In this document: one piece after another, positions 1-10,731 of the stretch
Layout of the letters: the number at the start of each line of letters is the position of its first letter
Position numbering within the stretch: the stretch's first letter is position 1
Notes under the pieces: model-generated
Seen by the model: only the letters and a program-made list of their open reading frames with translations
The model's database searches: none
What the model was told of the DNA's origin: nothing
DNA from: Neolecta irregularis DAH-3
Lineage: Eukaryota; Ascomycota; Neolectomycetes; Neolectales; Neolectaceae
Length of the DNA: 37,840 nt
NCBI GenBank assembly: GCA_001929475.1
Contig: LXFE01004413.1
Coordinates: 1-37,840, forward strand
Direction of reading: 5' to 3'
Translations under genes and position numbers: made by a program

Positions 1-400
1 GGAGGGTCTCCGGCGGGCGGGCGGGCGGGCAGGTGGTCTTTTTTGACAATTTATATAGCTGCAATACAATATTCACTAAATAACCAAAACTGCTAATATG
101 AAATGATTTCTATCTGGCCATTTCTTTCGTTGGTGAAGTAAGCTGCACATGGAAGAAACTACCAAATGGCCAAACAACCTAACAGCCTGCCAGAGCACTC
201 TCCAGGTGGGTGGTTTGGATCTCTTGCTGAAGGCGGGAGGCATAAAAATCCATCCGCCCATTAGGCCGGCAGAGAGGCTCCGGCAGGCGGACGGTTCAGA
301 TTTCTCCTGCAGGAGGGCGGCATACTAATCCGCCTACCTGCCCGCCAGAGGCCCGCCAGGCGTGTTGGTGGACACATTGGATTTTTAGTGTTGATGCAAC
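1..400. repeat. GC-rich degenerate tandem repeat block
   Basis: The first 45 bases hold repeated GGC/GGGC units. Between about 190 and 355 two diverged copies of an 80-90 base unit follow each other; each has a gccagag or ggcagag start, a ggtttggatct or ggttcagattt core, a ctgaaggcggg or caggagggcgg middle and a closing atccgccc or atccgcct. The short open frames here on the minus strand are products of these copies (both encode a proline/arginine motif after MPP) and I do not regard them as genes. The stretch is much richer in G and C than the next kilobases. Confidence 0.6.
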
Positions 401-694
401 TTGGTGTCTCGCCATATTGTAAGCATTGGAGAATATAAGCTAAATGTAGAAGAAAAGATGAGCTAGGCGACTGAGAGAAGGATAATAGTAATCTGGTAGT
501 CAGTTCCAATCAATGCCATCATAATTGTCATCATCACTAAGTTCAGGACCAGGGGTTGATATATCAATATCAATCTCACTGAGTGATATTGAAGGTGTCT
601 GGTCTTGATAAATTGAAATAAAATACCTTGGATGAAGTTATCAATTTTGCCAACTACAGGTATAGATTTTTGATCTCAAGCAATATAAATAGCC
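401..694. other. Intergenic stretch with possible minus-strand coding remnant
   Basis: No supported gene. On the minus strand, from about 640 to 510, an open stretch reads as an acidic serine-rich tail (core PGPELSDDDNYDGIDW) followed by a stop. It has no visible start or conserved domain, and it may be the C-terminal end of a decayed transposon protein. That interpretation is inference from its isolation and its neighbouring repeats. Confidence 0.25.
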
Positions 695-1787
695 TTACAG
701 TATTTCGTCCTCGTGGAATACTGTAACCCCCCACGCAGGATTAACGAGTCGCTTCGTTTTCTATGATCAGCTTGTTTCGAATAATATCATTCATACAGTT
801 TTGTGCAAATTGTCCAATATTTCCATATCCACGCTATTAAGCTTCACTATTTCCAAATTTGAGATCACTCGATCTAGAGAAACGCTTTTTGGAATAACGC
901 TCTGGATATAAGGCAACCTTCCCAAATAAGGGTTTACCCATTCATGCTGAATATTCCAGTTAATCAAGACATTTGCTGACGTAACCTTATTACTTTCGGC
1001 TATCGGAATGATGACAGGATCATCAAGGAGACTGGCGCCTTGTCCACCGAGAGGAGAGTAGGACATTTGGTGTATTTTGCGTGATTTGCAGTACGCATCG
1101 AGTTTAAACTGAGGCAGGTAAGGGTGTCGTTCGACTTGGTTGACTGCTGGTTGGATTTTCGCTGATTTCAACAAAATTTCAAGGTTATCAATCGAAAAGT
1201 TTGCTACTCCTATCGATTTCGCCTAAATTTGGTCATTGTTTGGAACAAATCAAACCGGACTTTTCCTGACTTGATCAGGCTTTCCATTAATGACCAAGTC
1301 TTTGTAAAATCCCAATCTTTCTGGATATCTCGGCTTCCATCCGATCGAACGGGGATTAAAGGATCAGAACCGTTGGGATTTAAAGCGACTTTAGAGATCA
1401 GATAGACGAAAAACATGAAAACAGACTTGGCCAATGCATGAGATAAAGATCGACGTAATCCAATCCGAGGTTCTTCAGTGACAAATCAATCGCTTCTTCA
1501 ATTCTGGAATGGTATGAGCACCATCTGCCAAATCAATCAATCGAGTGCAAACACTGATACAGTTTTGTAGTAACGAAAATATCCTCTCTCATAACTCCAC
1601 TCTCTTTAATACCTTTCCCTACCGCGACCTCATTCTTGTACATGAAGGCAGCATCAATATGTCTGCATCCTGCCTGTAGGGCGGTCTTCACAGCGACTTG
1701 TACTTCGTCATCCGAAGATAACCAGGTTCCCAGGCCAATAGCCGGAATATCCTTGCCATTGTTGAGGAGAAAGGATTTGGCAGACAT
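695..1787 (-). CDS. Aldo/keto reductase, 314 aa, four mini-introns
   Basis: NAD(P)H-dependent reductase of the aldo/keto reductase superfamily, acting on aldehydes or ketones; similar fungal enzymes are annotated as glycerol dehydrogenase or aldehyde reductase. The minus-strand fragments join when introns at 1525-1560 (36 nt), 1389-1426 (38), 1223-1260 (38) and 761-796 (36) are removed, leaving 945 coding bases. The catalytic tetrad is visible: Asp45 and Tyr50 (GCRHIDAAFMY), Lys75 (VTTKLW) and His106 (LYLMHWP). The N-terminal strand IPAIGLGTW and the C-terminal NPAWGV/FHED segment are typical. Splicing restores KLWCSYH, LNPNGSDP and GKAKSIGVANFS, which are family signatures. Without splicing the gene would look like a pseudogene, but all key residues are intact. 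Substrate unknown. Confidence 0.9.
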
Positions 1788-2785
1788 TTGGCAAAGGGTA
1801 GTTTGAGCGGCAATTGATGGAATTATATCTTGGCGTTAAGAATAAATAAGAATTCAAAGACAAGGGAGGGAGTAGAATGCTAAACGCTGGGATGGTTTAT
1901 CAGTCAATACACAAACTACACGTATGAAAATAGTACCAAGTTCTATCAAATTCAAAATTCAATTCTTAGGCGGACTGCTACTACTCCAAATCTCCAACGC
2001 GTTTGAAAATCCACATATCAGTATAATTGGGTATATTACTTTTCGCAGAATGAACGTAACGAGCCCAAACATAATTACATGTTACGGAGGTTTAAAAACA
2101 AGATCCAACTGCTATGGCCAAATCGCCCCGGCATTCTAGCAGAGTGGTAAAAGGAAGTAGGTGATGACGTAAGAAGAAAAGGTTGTGAAAATCTTGACGT
2201 TCTCTTTCGAAAGATAAGACAATATCTTGGAATAACCCTAAGCAAGCGCCCATATTGCTTTGTATTATTGAACTAACAACCAAGAATGTGAGCTAGTAAG
2301 ACCTAATTGAGCATGCGGTTTTCTTTACTTCCAATCGATGGATGGTTCGAGTCCCAGCACCCGTTGCATCAAGCTCGTCGTGGGGTGAACATAATTATGT
2401 TCTGTGCCTCATTACTGCTCGGTTACATCATCTCTCAGGAATCTAATTTCTAAAAGAAATTTCTTCTTGTATTCAGGCTCCTGAGACCTGTCACGAAGAC
2501 AAAATATTGTTCTAACAGAGACATTTGGATGTAAATCTCATCAGCGAGTTTGACTTGAGATATGTAACCCAAGCCCGTTGTGTTCCATTATTTCATGCAG
2601 ACAGCATGGATAAAATTTCACTATCGGCCGAACAAGTCCATGTGATTGTGGGAAGACACTAATTCTCTACCATTATCATCATGAGGCTAACGACATTTCG
2701 TTTGTTAATCCTGACACGTTATTTGGCGTAGATAGCAAGCCTGTTTTCGCTATAAATTGCTCTTTCGCCGTCAGATTCTCCCATT
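1788..2785. other. Intergenic region between divergent AKR and PLD genes
   Basis: Roughly 1 kb that must hold the promoters of both the aldo/keto reductase (minus) and the phospholipase D (plus). The short open frames are AT-rich and show no family motif. A GGTTCGAGTCC box occurs at about 2343, but the bases around it do not fold as a tRNA. I see no other structure. Confidence 0.5.
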
Positions 2786-5700
2786 ATGGATCACATCCTG
2801 CATGATGTTAAGAAATTTGCGTCGCATATTATCCATCCCAAACGTCGGTATGTCCATCTTTTCTGAGAAATCTCCATGGAGCATTTGAGGCGTAAGAAGC
2901 CAAACTTCCAAAGGAAGGTGAAATATCTTAGAATCGTTATTCGCATCTAAACGGTGTACTTTTATCACTCTAGAGGGCCTTTCTCAAATACAGTTGACAC
3001 AAAAAAGCCAATCAACCATTTGTTCTTGGTCACTAATTTTAGGCTAATGAAGATGTACAAATCAAACTCCAGGTCTTTCCAGCCTCTCTTTCTTTAATAT
3101 TCATGGAGCTCTAAACTGAGGATGGATATAGACACGATGAATCTGCCCAGGTAATGGACGACGAAATTCGAGAAGAAATTAAAGCCCAAACTCGATTTGG
3201 TAGCTTTGCTTCTACCCGGGAAGGGAATTGCGTAAAATGGTTCGTGGATGGTAATTGTTAAGGAGTCCCAAAACACAGCTTATTGGGAATTAGCGAAGGA
3301 TTACTTTTATGCCGCATCAGTTGCTATCGAAGAGGCGCAGGAAAGCATTTATATCCTCGATTGGTGGTTGTCTCCAGAACTCGTACAGTCCCTCGATCTT
3401 GGCATTCATTGATTTATACAGTACCTCCGAAGGCCACCGTCTCAGTCTTATAAATGGCGTCTTGATCGACTTCTTAAGCAAAAAGCAGAACAAGGCATCA
3501 AGATAAAGGTTATAGTTTACAAAGAAGTACATGCCAACATCTCTTTGATCTCATGCCTCAGGTCACCCAAGCATTGACGCTTTCTTCTGCATATACAAAA
3601 CATGCTTTAGAAGCCTTGCATCCGAACATCGCGGTTATGAGAGTATTTTCTCATATCTTAGGGATTATGTTCTTACACTAGCATCCCGATCATAACCCTC
3701 TGGGTGAAGGACTTCCTGGAGCTGAAGTCACGCTCTACTGGGCCCATCACGAGAAACTCCTTCTTATTGATAACAGGACTGCATTCATCGGTGGTTTGGA
3801 TCTTTCCTTCGGTCGCTGGGATACTCGATCTCATTCCCTTGCCGATGTATACCCAGATGATGTAGCGAAGGAGATTTGGCCAGGTCAAGGTAATTTCCCA
3901 AGGAGTTCTATTAGGTGAAAATAGATTATAACAATGCTCGGATAATGGACTTTGAAAAAGTCGACCATTGGGAACAAAATCAACTCGAAAAAAAAGTCTT
4001 CGCACGAATGCCATGGCATGATGTTCACCAATGTGTTCAGGGACCTGTGGTTGCTGATCTCAATCGTCATTTCATTGAGCGATGGAATTTCATCTATAAC
4101 GAGAAGTATAAAGAAAAGAATGATGGCGGACGTTATTCGATGTTGAACTTCATGGATACAGCAACGATCAGACAAGAGTTGGGTCGAATGAGATGTCAAA
4201 TTGTTAGAAGTGCGGTAATTTTGTTTTTTGAGGGGCAATCTAATATCAAGTCGGATTGGTCTCATGGCATAGAGAAGGAATACTCAATTCAGAATGCGTA
4301 TTGCGAACTCATTCGGAAGGCACACCACTTTATCTACATTGAAAACCAGTTCTTTAGTGCGATTTGCAAAATTTGCATTCTTTGACATCTAGTTACCTCG
4401 ACGGGGGAGGAAGGAACTCCAGTCAAAAATCAAATTGGGGCTGCCATTGTTGAGCGAGTGGCTCGTGCAGCTCGTGAAGGAACCCGATTTCGGATCATCA
4501 TTTGTGTTCCTTGCATTCCCGGGTTTGCAGGAGACCTTCAGGCTGAAGGGTCCAAGGGAACACGGTACAGCTTGGATCTTTTTTGTTTCTGATGAATAGT
4601 ACGATCCTGGGGTATCAATATAATTCAATCTGTCGAGGAGGTCGCTCAATTTTTGAAGCGCTCCAAAATCTAGGGATTAATGCAAATCAGTACATATTCT
4701 TCCATAATCTGCGGTCATACGATCGTATAAATGCCGGTGATCAACTTCTACAAATGGAAAGAGACTCTGGTATGCGCTATACACAAGCCCAAATGGCCTT
4801 TGCCCAAGAAATGATGGGAGAACAAGGTGTTACAATGGGTCGTGGTTTCAAAAATGAGTCCAAAGGTCGAGTGGAAAGTCAACAACAATTCAACAGGAGT
4901 AACAGGCGAGAGAATGTAGATAGCGAGCGATTGAGAAATTTCGAAAATTGTCAACAATCTGGCTACCCACAGGGAAGCTCGGGAGTATCTGCATATTCGA
5001 ACACCGGAATACCGTCTCAATACGGAGGATCTTCGATCAGGGAAGCTGTCAAAGATTCATATGAATCACCTCGACCGTGCCCTGAACAGGACCGAGAGAC
5101 CAGAACTGCAGACATGGTTGACAATCGACGAATAACGCGCGGAGAATCATCATACGAAGGGGATTCTCAAATTAGAAGTGGATATGGCCGAGATGAAACC
5201 TCTTGGGCGGAAAATACATATCAGCCAAGACAGCAATATGAATCCCAGATTTCTGGAGAGATGGACAGAGAATATCAAGGCGAACTTCGTAGTTATGATC
5301 CAGGTCCTAGAGCCCGAATACCTTACGGTGAAGACGAGGAGAACTACCTCAGCCGAAATAGAGCTGAGAAATATGGAGACTCTCAAGAATACGGTCGCAA
5401 CCCCCAAGAAGCCAGAAGAGGCGAACGCTTTGAATTAAATCCTTCTCTTGAACAATTCGAAGGCTTGGCATATCGTCAAAGACAACAATTCGAAGAGTCT
5501 GACAACCCCCAGAGGTCTTATCCTCAAAGGCAAGAACTGGAAGGATCGTCGTACAGTCGACAGTATGACAGGCCTTCCTACAGCCCTGATGAATCGCGCT
5601 ATACACTCGCTGACGAAAGATATACAAGTGACGGCCTTTCTCAAGATTACGATAATATGCTTACTCCCGGTTGCGACAATGGAGGTCGGCTTCAAAGAAA

Positions 5701-6770
5701 TGAAGGCCCATACGGCTATCAAGCTTCTTATCAATCTTGCTCTGGCGCGCAACCATCTTATCAACGAGACGATGTACGACCTCAAGTTTTATCATCTCAG
5801 CAGCAACCCGAGACCTGGAGTGACCAGCAAACTCGATTTCATGAGAAAGGATTTAGAAGCTACGATGATCCTGCGGGAATTCGTAAAAGGTATCAGCAAG
5901 CTTGGCGTCGAGACGGGGAAAACAACGTTCGAGGAACAATTGCCGATAATGCTTTAGTAGGCGGTGATATTAGGTCCGAAGCCTGGGAAGGAGATCGAGC
6001 TAGTGAAACGGCCAATTTTGTTACGGAAGAACTTTATATCCATTCCAAGGTTTGATTGGACTTGGAATAAGGTGTGCTAACTGCATAGTTGATGATTATT
6101 GATGATCGAATCGTTATCTGTGGCAGCGCTAACATCAATGACCGATCTCAGGTCGGGAATCATGATAGCGAAATTGCAATGATTGTCGAAGATCAAGACT
6201 ATTTCGAAAGTCGAATGGACGGCCAGAGTGTATCTTTTTAATTCGCTTCCCTGTTCTGATTCTCTAGTATCAGGCATCGCGATATGCAGCTACCCTGCGT
6301 CGACAAATATTCCGGGAGCATCTCGGTCTTCTCCCGCCCGCGGACCTTGCGGAAATTACAGAGAATATGGAGCCTCTTCCAGTTCAAAATATTTATAACT
6401 TTGACTCCAAGGAGGATGGTATCGTCATAGATCCTCTAAGCGATAATTTCTTAAACTTTTGGTCGCAAACTTCTCGAAGAAACACTCAGGTCTTTTCTGA
6501 AATATTTAGATGTGTCCCTGCTGCAAGCGGTGAGTATCTGAGGTATCTTGATTTGACTGATTTAAAGTGGAATCCTGGGATGACTATGATAAATTTATTT
6601 TCAGTAAAGATATCAAGACCGGCCATACTGCCAATATCTCAGTTGACGTCAAGAATAAACTTGGTGATGTTCGAGGTCATTTGGTTGATATGCCATTGAA
6701 TTTCCTCGCAAAGGTTAAATTAGTCGAGGAAGGTCTGGTCGACTTTGCCACTGAGGAGATATACTTGTGA
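2786..6770 (+). CDS. Phospholipase D (two HKD motifs) with ~385-aa disordered insert
   Basis: Hydrolyses phosphatidylcholine to phosphatidic acid and choline at membranes; fungal PLD1-type architecture. Model: 13 exons, 1095 aa. Introns: 2848-3131 (284 nt, the one long and least certain), 3251-3293, 3383-3421, 3527-3561, 3643-3681, 3890-3924, 4215-4250, 4357-4392, 4565-4599, 6050-6088, 6230-6267, 6530-6567. First HKD motif HEKLLLID at about residues 175-182, followed by [19 protein letters not shown] at about 350; second HKD HSKLMIID at about 892-899, followed by [10 protein letters not shown]. Between the DRIN segment (about 460) and the conserved WEGD/ELYIH block (about 870) lies a Gln/Tyr/Arg/Ser-rich, low-complexity insert encoded in one 1450-base exon. 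Start: the ATG at 2786 joins in phase to HDESAQ at 3132; ATG 3154 is the alternative. Confidence 0.9.
4870..5900 (+). other. Disordered QYRS-rich segment inside PLD
   Basis: This part of PLD exon 10 encodes repeated short blocks such as [18 protein letters not shown] and many Gln-Gln, Ser-Tyr and Arg-Glu pairs, with no hydrophobic core. Other PLDs have a short loop here. The segment resembles prion-like or phase-separating low-complexity sequence. It keeps one open frame for more than 1 kb while minus-strand frames break, so it is translated rather than junk. Confidence 0.75.
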
Positions 6771-7355
6771 TGTTCTGATATGGTTGAGCGATAGTATCGT
6801 TATTTCGAGTCTACGAGAATCCTAGCTCTTAAATTTGGAGGAAGGTGAATATATACAGCAGCAATATAAAGTTTCGTTAGATCAAAATAGCTAGAGCTTT
6901 ATCCAACGCAAATCCCAAAACGAATTGATTGTCTCGAAACCGTCGTGACAGTTTCAGGATTTCCATTGCAATACGATAAATTGAAATGGAAAAAGATTGA
7001 AGACTGGTCAATATCTATTGCAAAACCAAGAATGGAAGGAAATGGGCTATTCGTAAGGATTAACAGATCTGGTATGCGACGACAGAGGCACGATATTCAA
7101 CAAATCAACAAGATGGTATAATTATCTAGAAGTGTTTTCAACAGTAAAACCTGAACTTGGGATTTACAGCTCGCTGCAGATATGGTCATATGAACTGTCC
7201 ATGAACATGTCGATCGGACTAAACAGTATCAGGAACCGACATCGTCGAAATAATTTTTTTCATAAAAATACAGACAACGCCATACAAGAGAAAAAACAAG
7301 ACAAGATCTAACCCAACCAAAATGAGACGAGAGGAGTGTATTATAAGATGAGGCT
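6771..7355. other. Intergenic region, convergent 3' ends of PLD and Tim17
   Basis: AT-rich sequence between two convergent genes. I find no open frame with family features, no tRNA and no clear repeat. Confidence 0.5.
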
Positions 7356-8162
7356 TTATACTTGATGGGAAGCGTCAGGTAACTATAGTTGCTATCAGGA
7401 ACAGGACTATAAAGAAGGAGAAGTAGTACTTGAGGAGCGATAGGTGGTTGTTGAGAAGCAAACATTTTACTCATGGCGATACCTACACCTTCGAACACGG
7501 CAAGTAAACACGCACATCCAATAGCTGAATTTCGCGCACTTCTCATTCCGCCTATCTCGTTAATCTTTTATTTCTTTGTAGCGGGAAGTGATTGCATACC
7601 TCGAATAGCCAGACTCCCTCCTGTGAAAAACCCCGCGATAATAGCCTGTGAGATATTAATAAATTTTGTTGATTCATTTTGGGGAAAGGGGCAAGGGTAG
7701 TACGCATACGTTCCATGGATCTTCCTTCTTCCGTATGCCTTTTACAGCACAATCAAACGTCGAGAATAAACCTCCCCAGACGCCAAAGTTTCCCCCCAAG
7801 ACAGGCGCACGCGCTTTTACAGCCATGATCGCTCCAATTCTCCTCTCACCCTGCCCGGGAATTAAACAAGGTAGAAAAAAATAAGAGCCAAGATACCATT
7901 GGTGAATTTCGGAATCCTTTTATTGAATGCCATATTGCGCCGCCCTATGAATCGGTAAATAAATCGTAAGGGTGATCCGGTATGTACGATTGCACCCATA
8001 CTAAATGCTCTATTTGCGGTTAATTTATTATACTGTCCAAACAGAATATACCCCCCGAAATCATTTAAAATCACCCAAGGACTACCACTGTTAATAATTT
8101 CCAATGCTATAAAGAAGGAGGAAATCTAACCAGGGATCGCGGGTATGATCTGAATACGACAT
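7356..8162 (-). CDS. TIM17: Tim17, mitochondrial inner-membrane translocase subunit
   Basis: Core channel subunit of the TIM23 presequence translocase in the mitochondrial inner membrane. Seven introns removed: 8088-8130 (43), 8010-8051 (42), 7945-7987 (43), 7851-7896 (46), 7646-7709 (64), 7552-7599 (48), 7383-7429 (47), leaving 474 bases, 157 aa, close to the 158 aa of yeast Tim17. The protein starts [11 protein letters not shown], then [77 protein letters not shown] and [17 protein letters not shown]. The Gly-rich transmembrane segments and Cys10 are typical. Introns are slightly longer here than in neighbouring genes. The short C-terminus ends LPDASHQV after the last intron. Confidence 0.95.
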
Positions 8163-9049
8163 GTTCGTGCACTGGCTGGTACGATTTTTTGGAGTGGAGA
8201 AAGTTTCTCGATGACTGTGGTGGTGATTTTTTTGGAGACGCAGGCGGCCACAATCAAAAAGAAAAGATTGAAGCCCCGATTTTATTTCAAGGCTGTATTT
8301 TTTTATCCAGTGATTTTTATGTTTAGAGATTTACAGTGCACGGGTATATAGAGGAATATCTGGAAAACCTGGATGGCGTTTATTTCTGACTCATGACTAT
8401 CATTTATGAATAAAAGTAAAAGCAAATGTCTTTTAGAATAAAGAACGGACATAAGGCAACTGTTTATTTCTCTTGCGATGATTTAACCAGTGTTGCGGAT
8501 GGACCATGGACTTGTCGCAAGTAACATGGAAACACGCATTTCTTCATTTTCCTGTTACAGCAACAAACCTCATCTCCTCCCTCACCTCTACCCTCTATTA
8601 GTATCGAAATAAAGTTCAGTGATGTAAACTTGACCATGTGGGAAATAGAAAGAATATTGATGTTAAGACGACACTACTTGAAAAATAGAAAGAAAAATGT
8701 AAAACAATCAATCAATTAAATTCAAAATCAAAATCTTGTTCAATCATACGAGGAAGTGGAATACTGATATATAGAAATACTCGAGACAGAAAGGGGTATT
8801 AAATGAATTGAGATAGGAGGCGACGTCACTGTTGGCAATGGGCCTATGGACTTTTTGTAACGATGTGTGTATTTTAATAAAGAAAATGGGGATGGACGAC
8901 TGTCCTAAATACCTACGAAGACCCAACATACATGAAGAAATGGGTGCTTCCGTGCTACTCGCGACACGCTGATCGCCTAATCCTACGTAGTCGTCTATAC
9001 ACTAATCGCTAGTCGTCTAATTAATCGCTAATCGCTAATCGCTAATCGC
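8163..9049. other. Intergenic region with A/T-rich stretches and TAATCGC repeats
   Basis: Upstream of Tim17 and downstream of the glycerol-3-phosphate dehydrogenase. Mostly AT-rich with no supported gene; the 61-residue minus-strand frame at 8744-8929 has no recognisable feature. The end nearest 9050 is a short tandem repeat listed separately. Confidence 0.5.
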
Positions 9050-9052
9050 CTA
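8966..9052. repeat. Short tandem repeat of ctaatcg/taatcgc units
   Basis: From about 9002 to 9050 the heptamer taatcgc recurs (ctaatcgctaatcgctaatc), with more degenerate copies (agtcgtcta, tgatcgcc) back to 8966. The repeat runs into the stop codon of the minus-strand gene at 9050-9052 and marks the sharp boundary between GC-rich coding sequence and AT-rich flank. Confidence 0.8.
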
Positions 9053-10270
9053 ATTCCCACACACAATGCGGCTCGCCGAAACGCCCTCGTACACGATGCG
9101 GTACACCACGCAAAACAGCGGAAACTCGTCCTGCTTGCCCTGCTTCTGCAGAAACGCGTAGACGTCCTTGCAGGTGTCGGTGCCCTGCAGTTTCTGCCCG
9201 TTGAGCATTTCCTCTTCCAGCTCCGCCATGCTCTGCCAGTCAGATCGCCGCCCGCCCGCCGGAGCCGCCTCACCTTGCCCGTCCGCACAAACGCCTCTGC
9301 GCACTTGCGGTTGCGCCCGCCCGCGCACGACGTGATCAGATCCGCAACCCCGCAGCTCTGGCTCATGATCGTCTCCCCCTCAAACTGCCCTGCGAAAAAC
9401 ATCTCGCCGAACTTGCGCATCTCCACCAGCCCGCGCCGCATGATCGCCGCTTTCGCATTGTCGCCCCAGCCCAGCCCGTCAATAAACCCCGCCGCCACCG
9501 CAACGATGTTCTTCAGCGCCCCGCCCAGACACACGCCCGCAACATCAGTGCACATCTGCACGTGGAACGACTCCCGGTGAAACAGCTTTCGCATGTCCTC
9601 GCTGCAAAGCTGCCCGCCCCCGGCCTTTTCGTCATACGCAATCGTAACCTCGCTAAACTTGTCCGACGCCACTTCAGACGCAATATTCGCCCCAGACAAC
9701 GCCCCGCACGGAATCCCAAGAATGCCGGAAATCACATCCGGGAAGAAAATACACGACTCGGCGCTTACTTTGACCCCCTTGATGCACGAAATCCCGCGCG
9801 CTTGCGGATTCACAAACGCTTTCATCGAATGACAAATTCGTTCAATAAACTGAGCATCTGTCAGCCACCGTCCAGCAGACATATACATCCCTGATGAGGC
9901 ATATTAAATATCAATATAGTAGCATCTCGCACTGCGTTCCCAATCTCTGGCTCTGCAATAATGTTCTCGGGTAACTTGATCCCAGGCAAATATCTACAAT
10001 CATGTAAACAACATTCCGTCCTTTTGACTCACTTGATATTTTCGTGGGTTTGGTTTATTATCCAAGACAATTTTTCCTGGCCTACGAGTTCTTCGTGCAC
10101 CCACATTCGTACTATTCTATCAAACACACGAGGATGCGCAACGGTATTTTGAGCCACTATTCTGGCGATCGCCGAGCCCCTACATCATATTTAGGATCGG
10201 ATTAACCAACTGAGTACCAATTTCCCGAGCCGATCACTGCTACTCGATGTTTAATCTCGTTTGTAGACAT
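9050..10270 (-). CDS. GPD1: NAD-dependent glycerol-3-phosphate dehydrogenase
   Basis: Reduces dihydroxyacetone phosphate to glycerol-3-phosphate in the cytosol, for glycerol and lipid synthesis and osmotic balance. Start ATG at 10268-10270. Introns: 10180-10217 (38), 9994-10032 (39), 9233-9273 (41) and one at 9850-9890 or 9858-9886. The Rossmann motif GSGNWGSAIARI lies near residue 14; then [42 protein letters not shown], the catalytic segment [21 protein letters not shown], and LNGQKLQG near the C-terminus. With a 41-nt intron whose donor reads GG instead of GT, the protein is 353 aa and matches the family exactly at MPHQFIERIC; with a GT donor the intron is only 29 nt, the protein has four extra residues (357 aa), and the putative branch point is too close to the acceptor. 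The last two thirds are strikingly GC-rich. Confidence 0.9.
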
Positions 10271-10731
10271 TTTGTCTTGATTTGGATGCGCCCTGCAGAA
10301 ATATAAAGTACTTGGGTAGTCAAGTTGAAGATTCGTTCAAGTACTTGTGGATTAAAACGAGGACAGGACAGAGGATGCTTCAACAGTGGCAGTGTGGGAA
10401 GTGGGGAACATCACCACGATTTGAGTATTCATCACGATTTGAGTATTCACCACGATTTGAGTATTCAATCCGTTAATTTTAATACATTGCATATACAATA
10501 TTCCGCTTTAGATGTTTCATATCAAGTAATTTCGAGGAAATACATCGCTGATACTAGATACGCCATAAAGAACTAGACTTTCAACACGTCGTACAAATCC
10601 ACCATCAACTAATGTGATTCTTGCAATGTACCGTAAACCCTTTTAGAATACAAACATTAGATTTCTATTAAGGTTTTTAGATATTTTTAAACTGTCTTGG
10701 TCTCATAGACGCCACTTGCTGTCGACCCATC
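10271..10731. promoter_or_regulatory. Divergent intergenic region GPD / biotin ligase with 18-bp minisatellite
   Basis: 461 bases shared as upstream sequence by the dehydrogenase (minus) and the biotin ligase (plus). It contains the 18-bp repeat at 10411-10464 and otherwise AT-rich sequence. No coding frame here shows conserved features. Confidence 0.5.
10411..10464. repeat. 18-bp minisatellite, three copies
   Basis: Three head-to-tail copies of tcaccacgatttgagtat at 10411, 10429 and 10447, the middle one with one change. The repeat is in the shared upstream region of two metabolic genes. Confidence 0.95.

Noticed and set aside
695-1787. Aldo/keto reductase as a pseudogene broken by stops
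   Set aside because: All frame breaks coincide with GT-AG introns of 36-38 nt, and splicing restores the full catalytic tetrad and a length divisible by three.
2325-2400. tRNA-like sequence with a GGTTCGAGTCC B box
   Set aside because: The bases flanking the T loop do not pair, and no A box or acceptor stem fits.
3251-3278. 28-nt intron in PLD
   Set aside because: A 43-nt intron to 3293 fits the family sequence better by removing a non-conserved AYWEL stretch.
3885-4265. 126-aa minus-strand open frame
   Set aside because: It is antisense to PLD exon 7, which carries conserved PLD sequence; no features of its own.
9028-9888. Single long GC-rich frame as the complete dehydrogenase
   Set aside because: It starts inside an intron and runs past the last intron in the wrong phase; the spliced model recovers both the Rossmann N-terminus and the true C-terminus.
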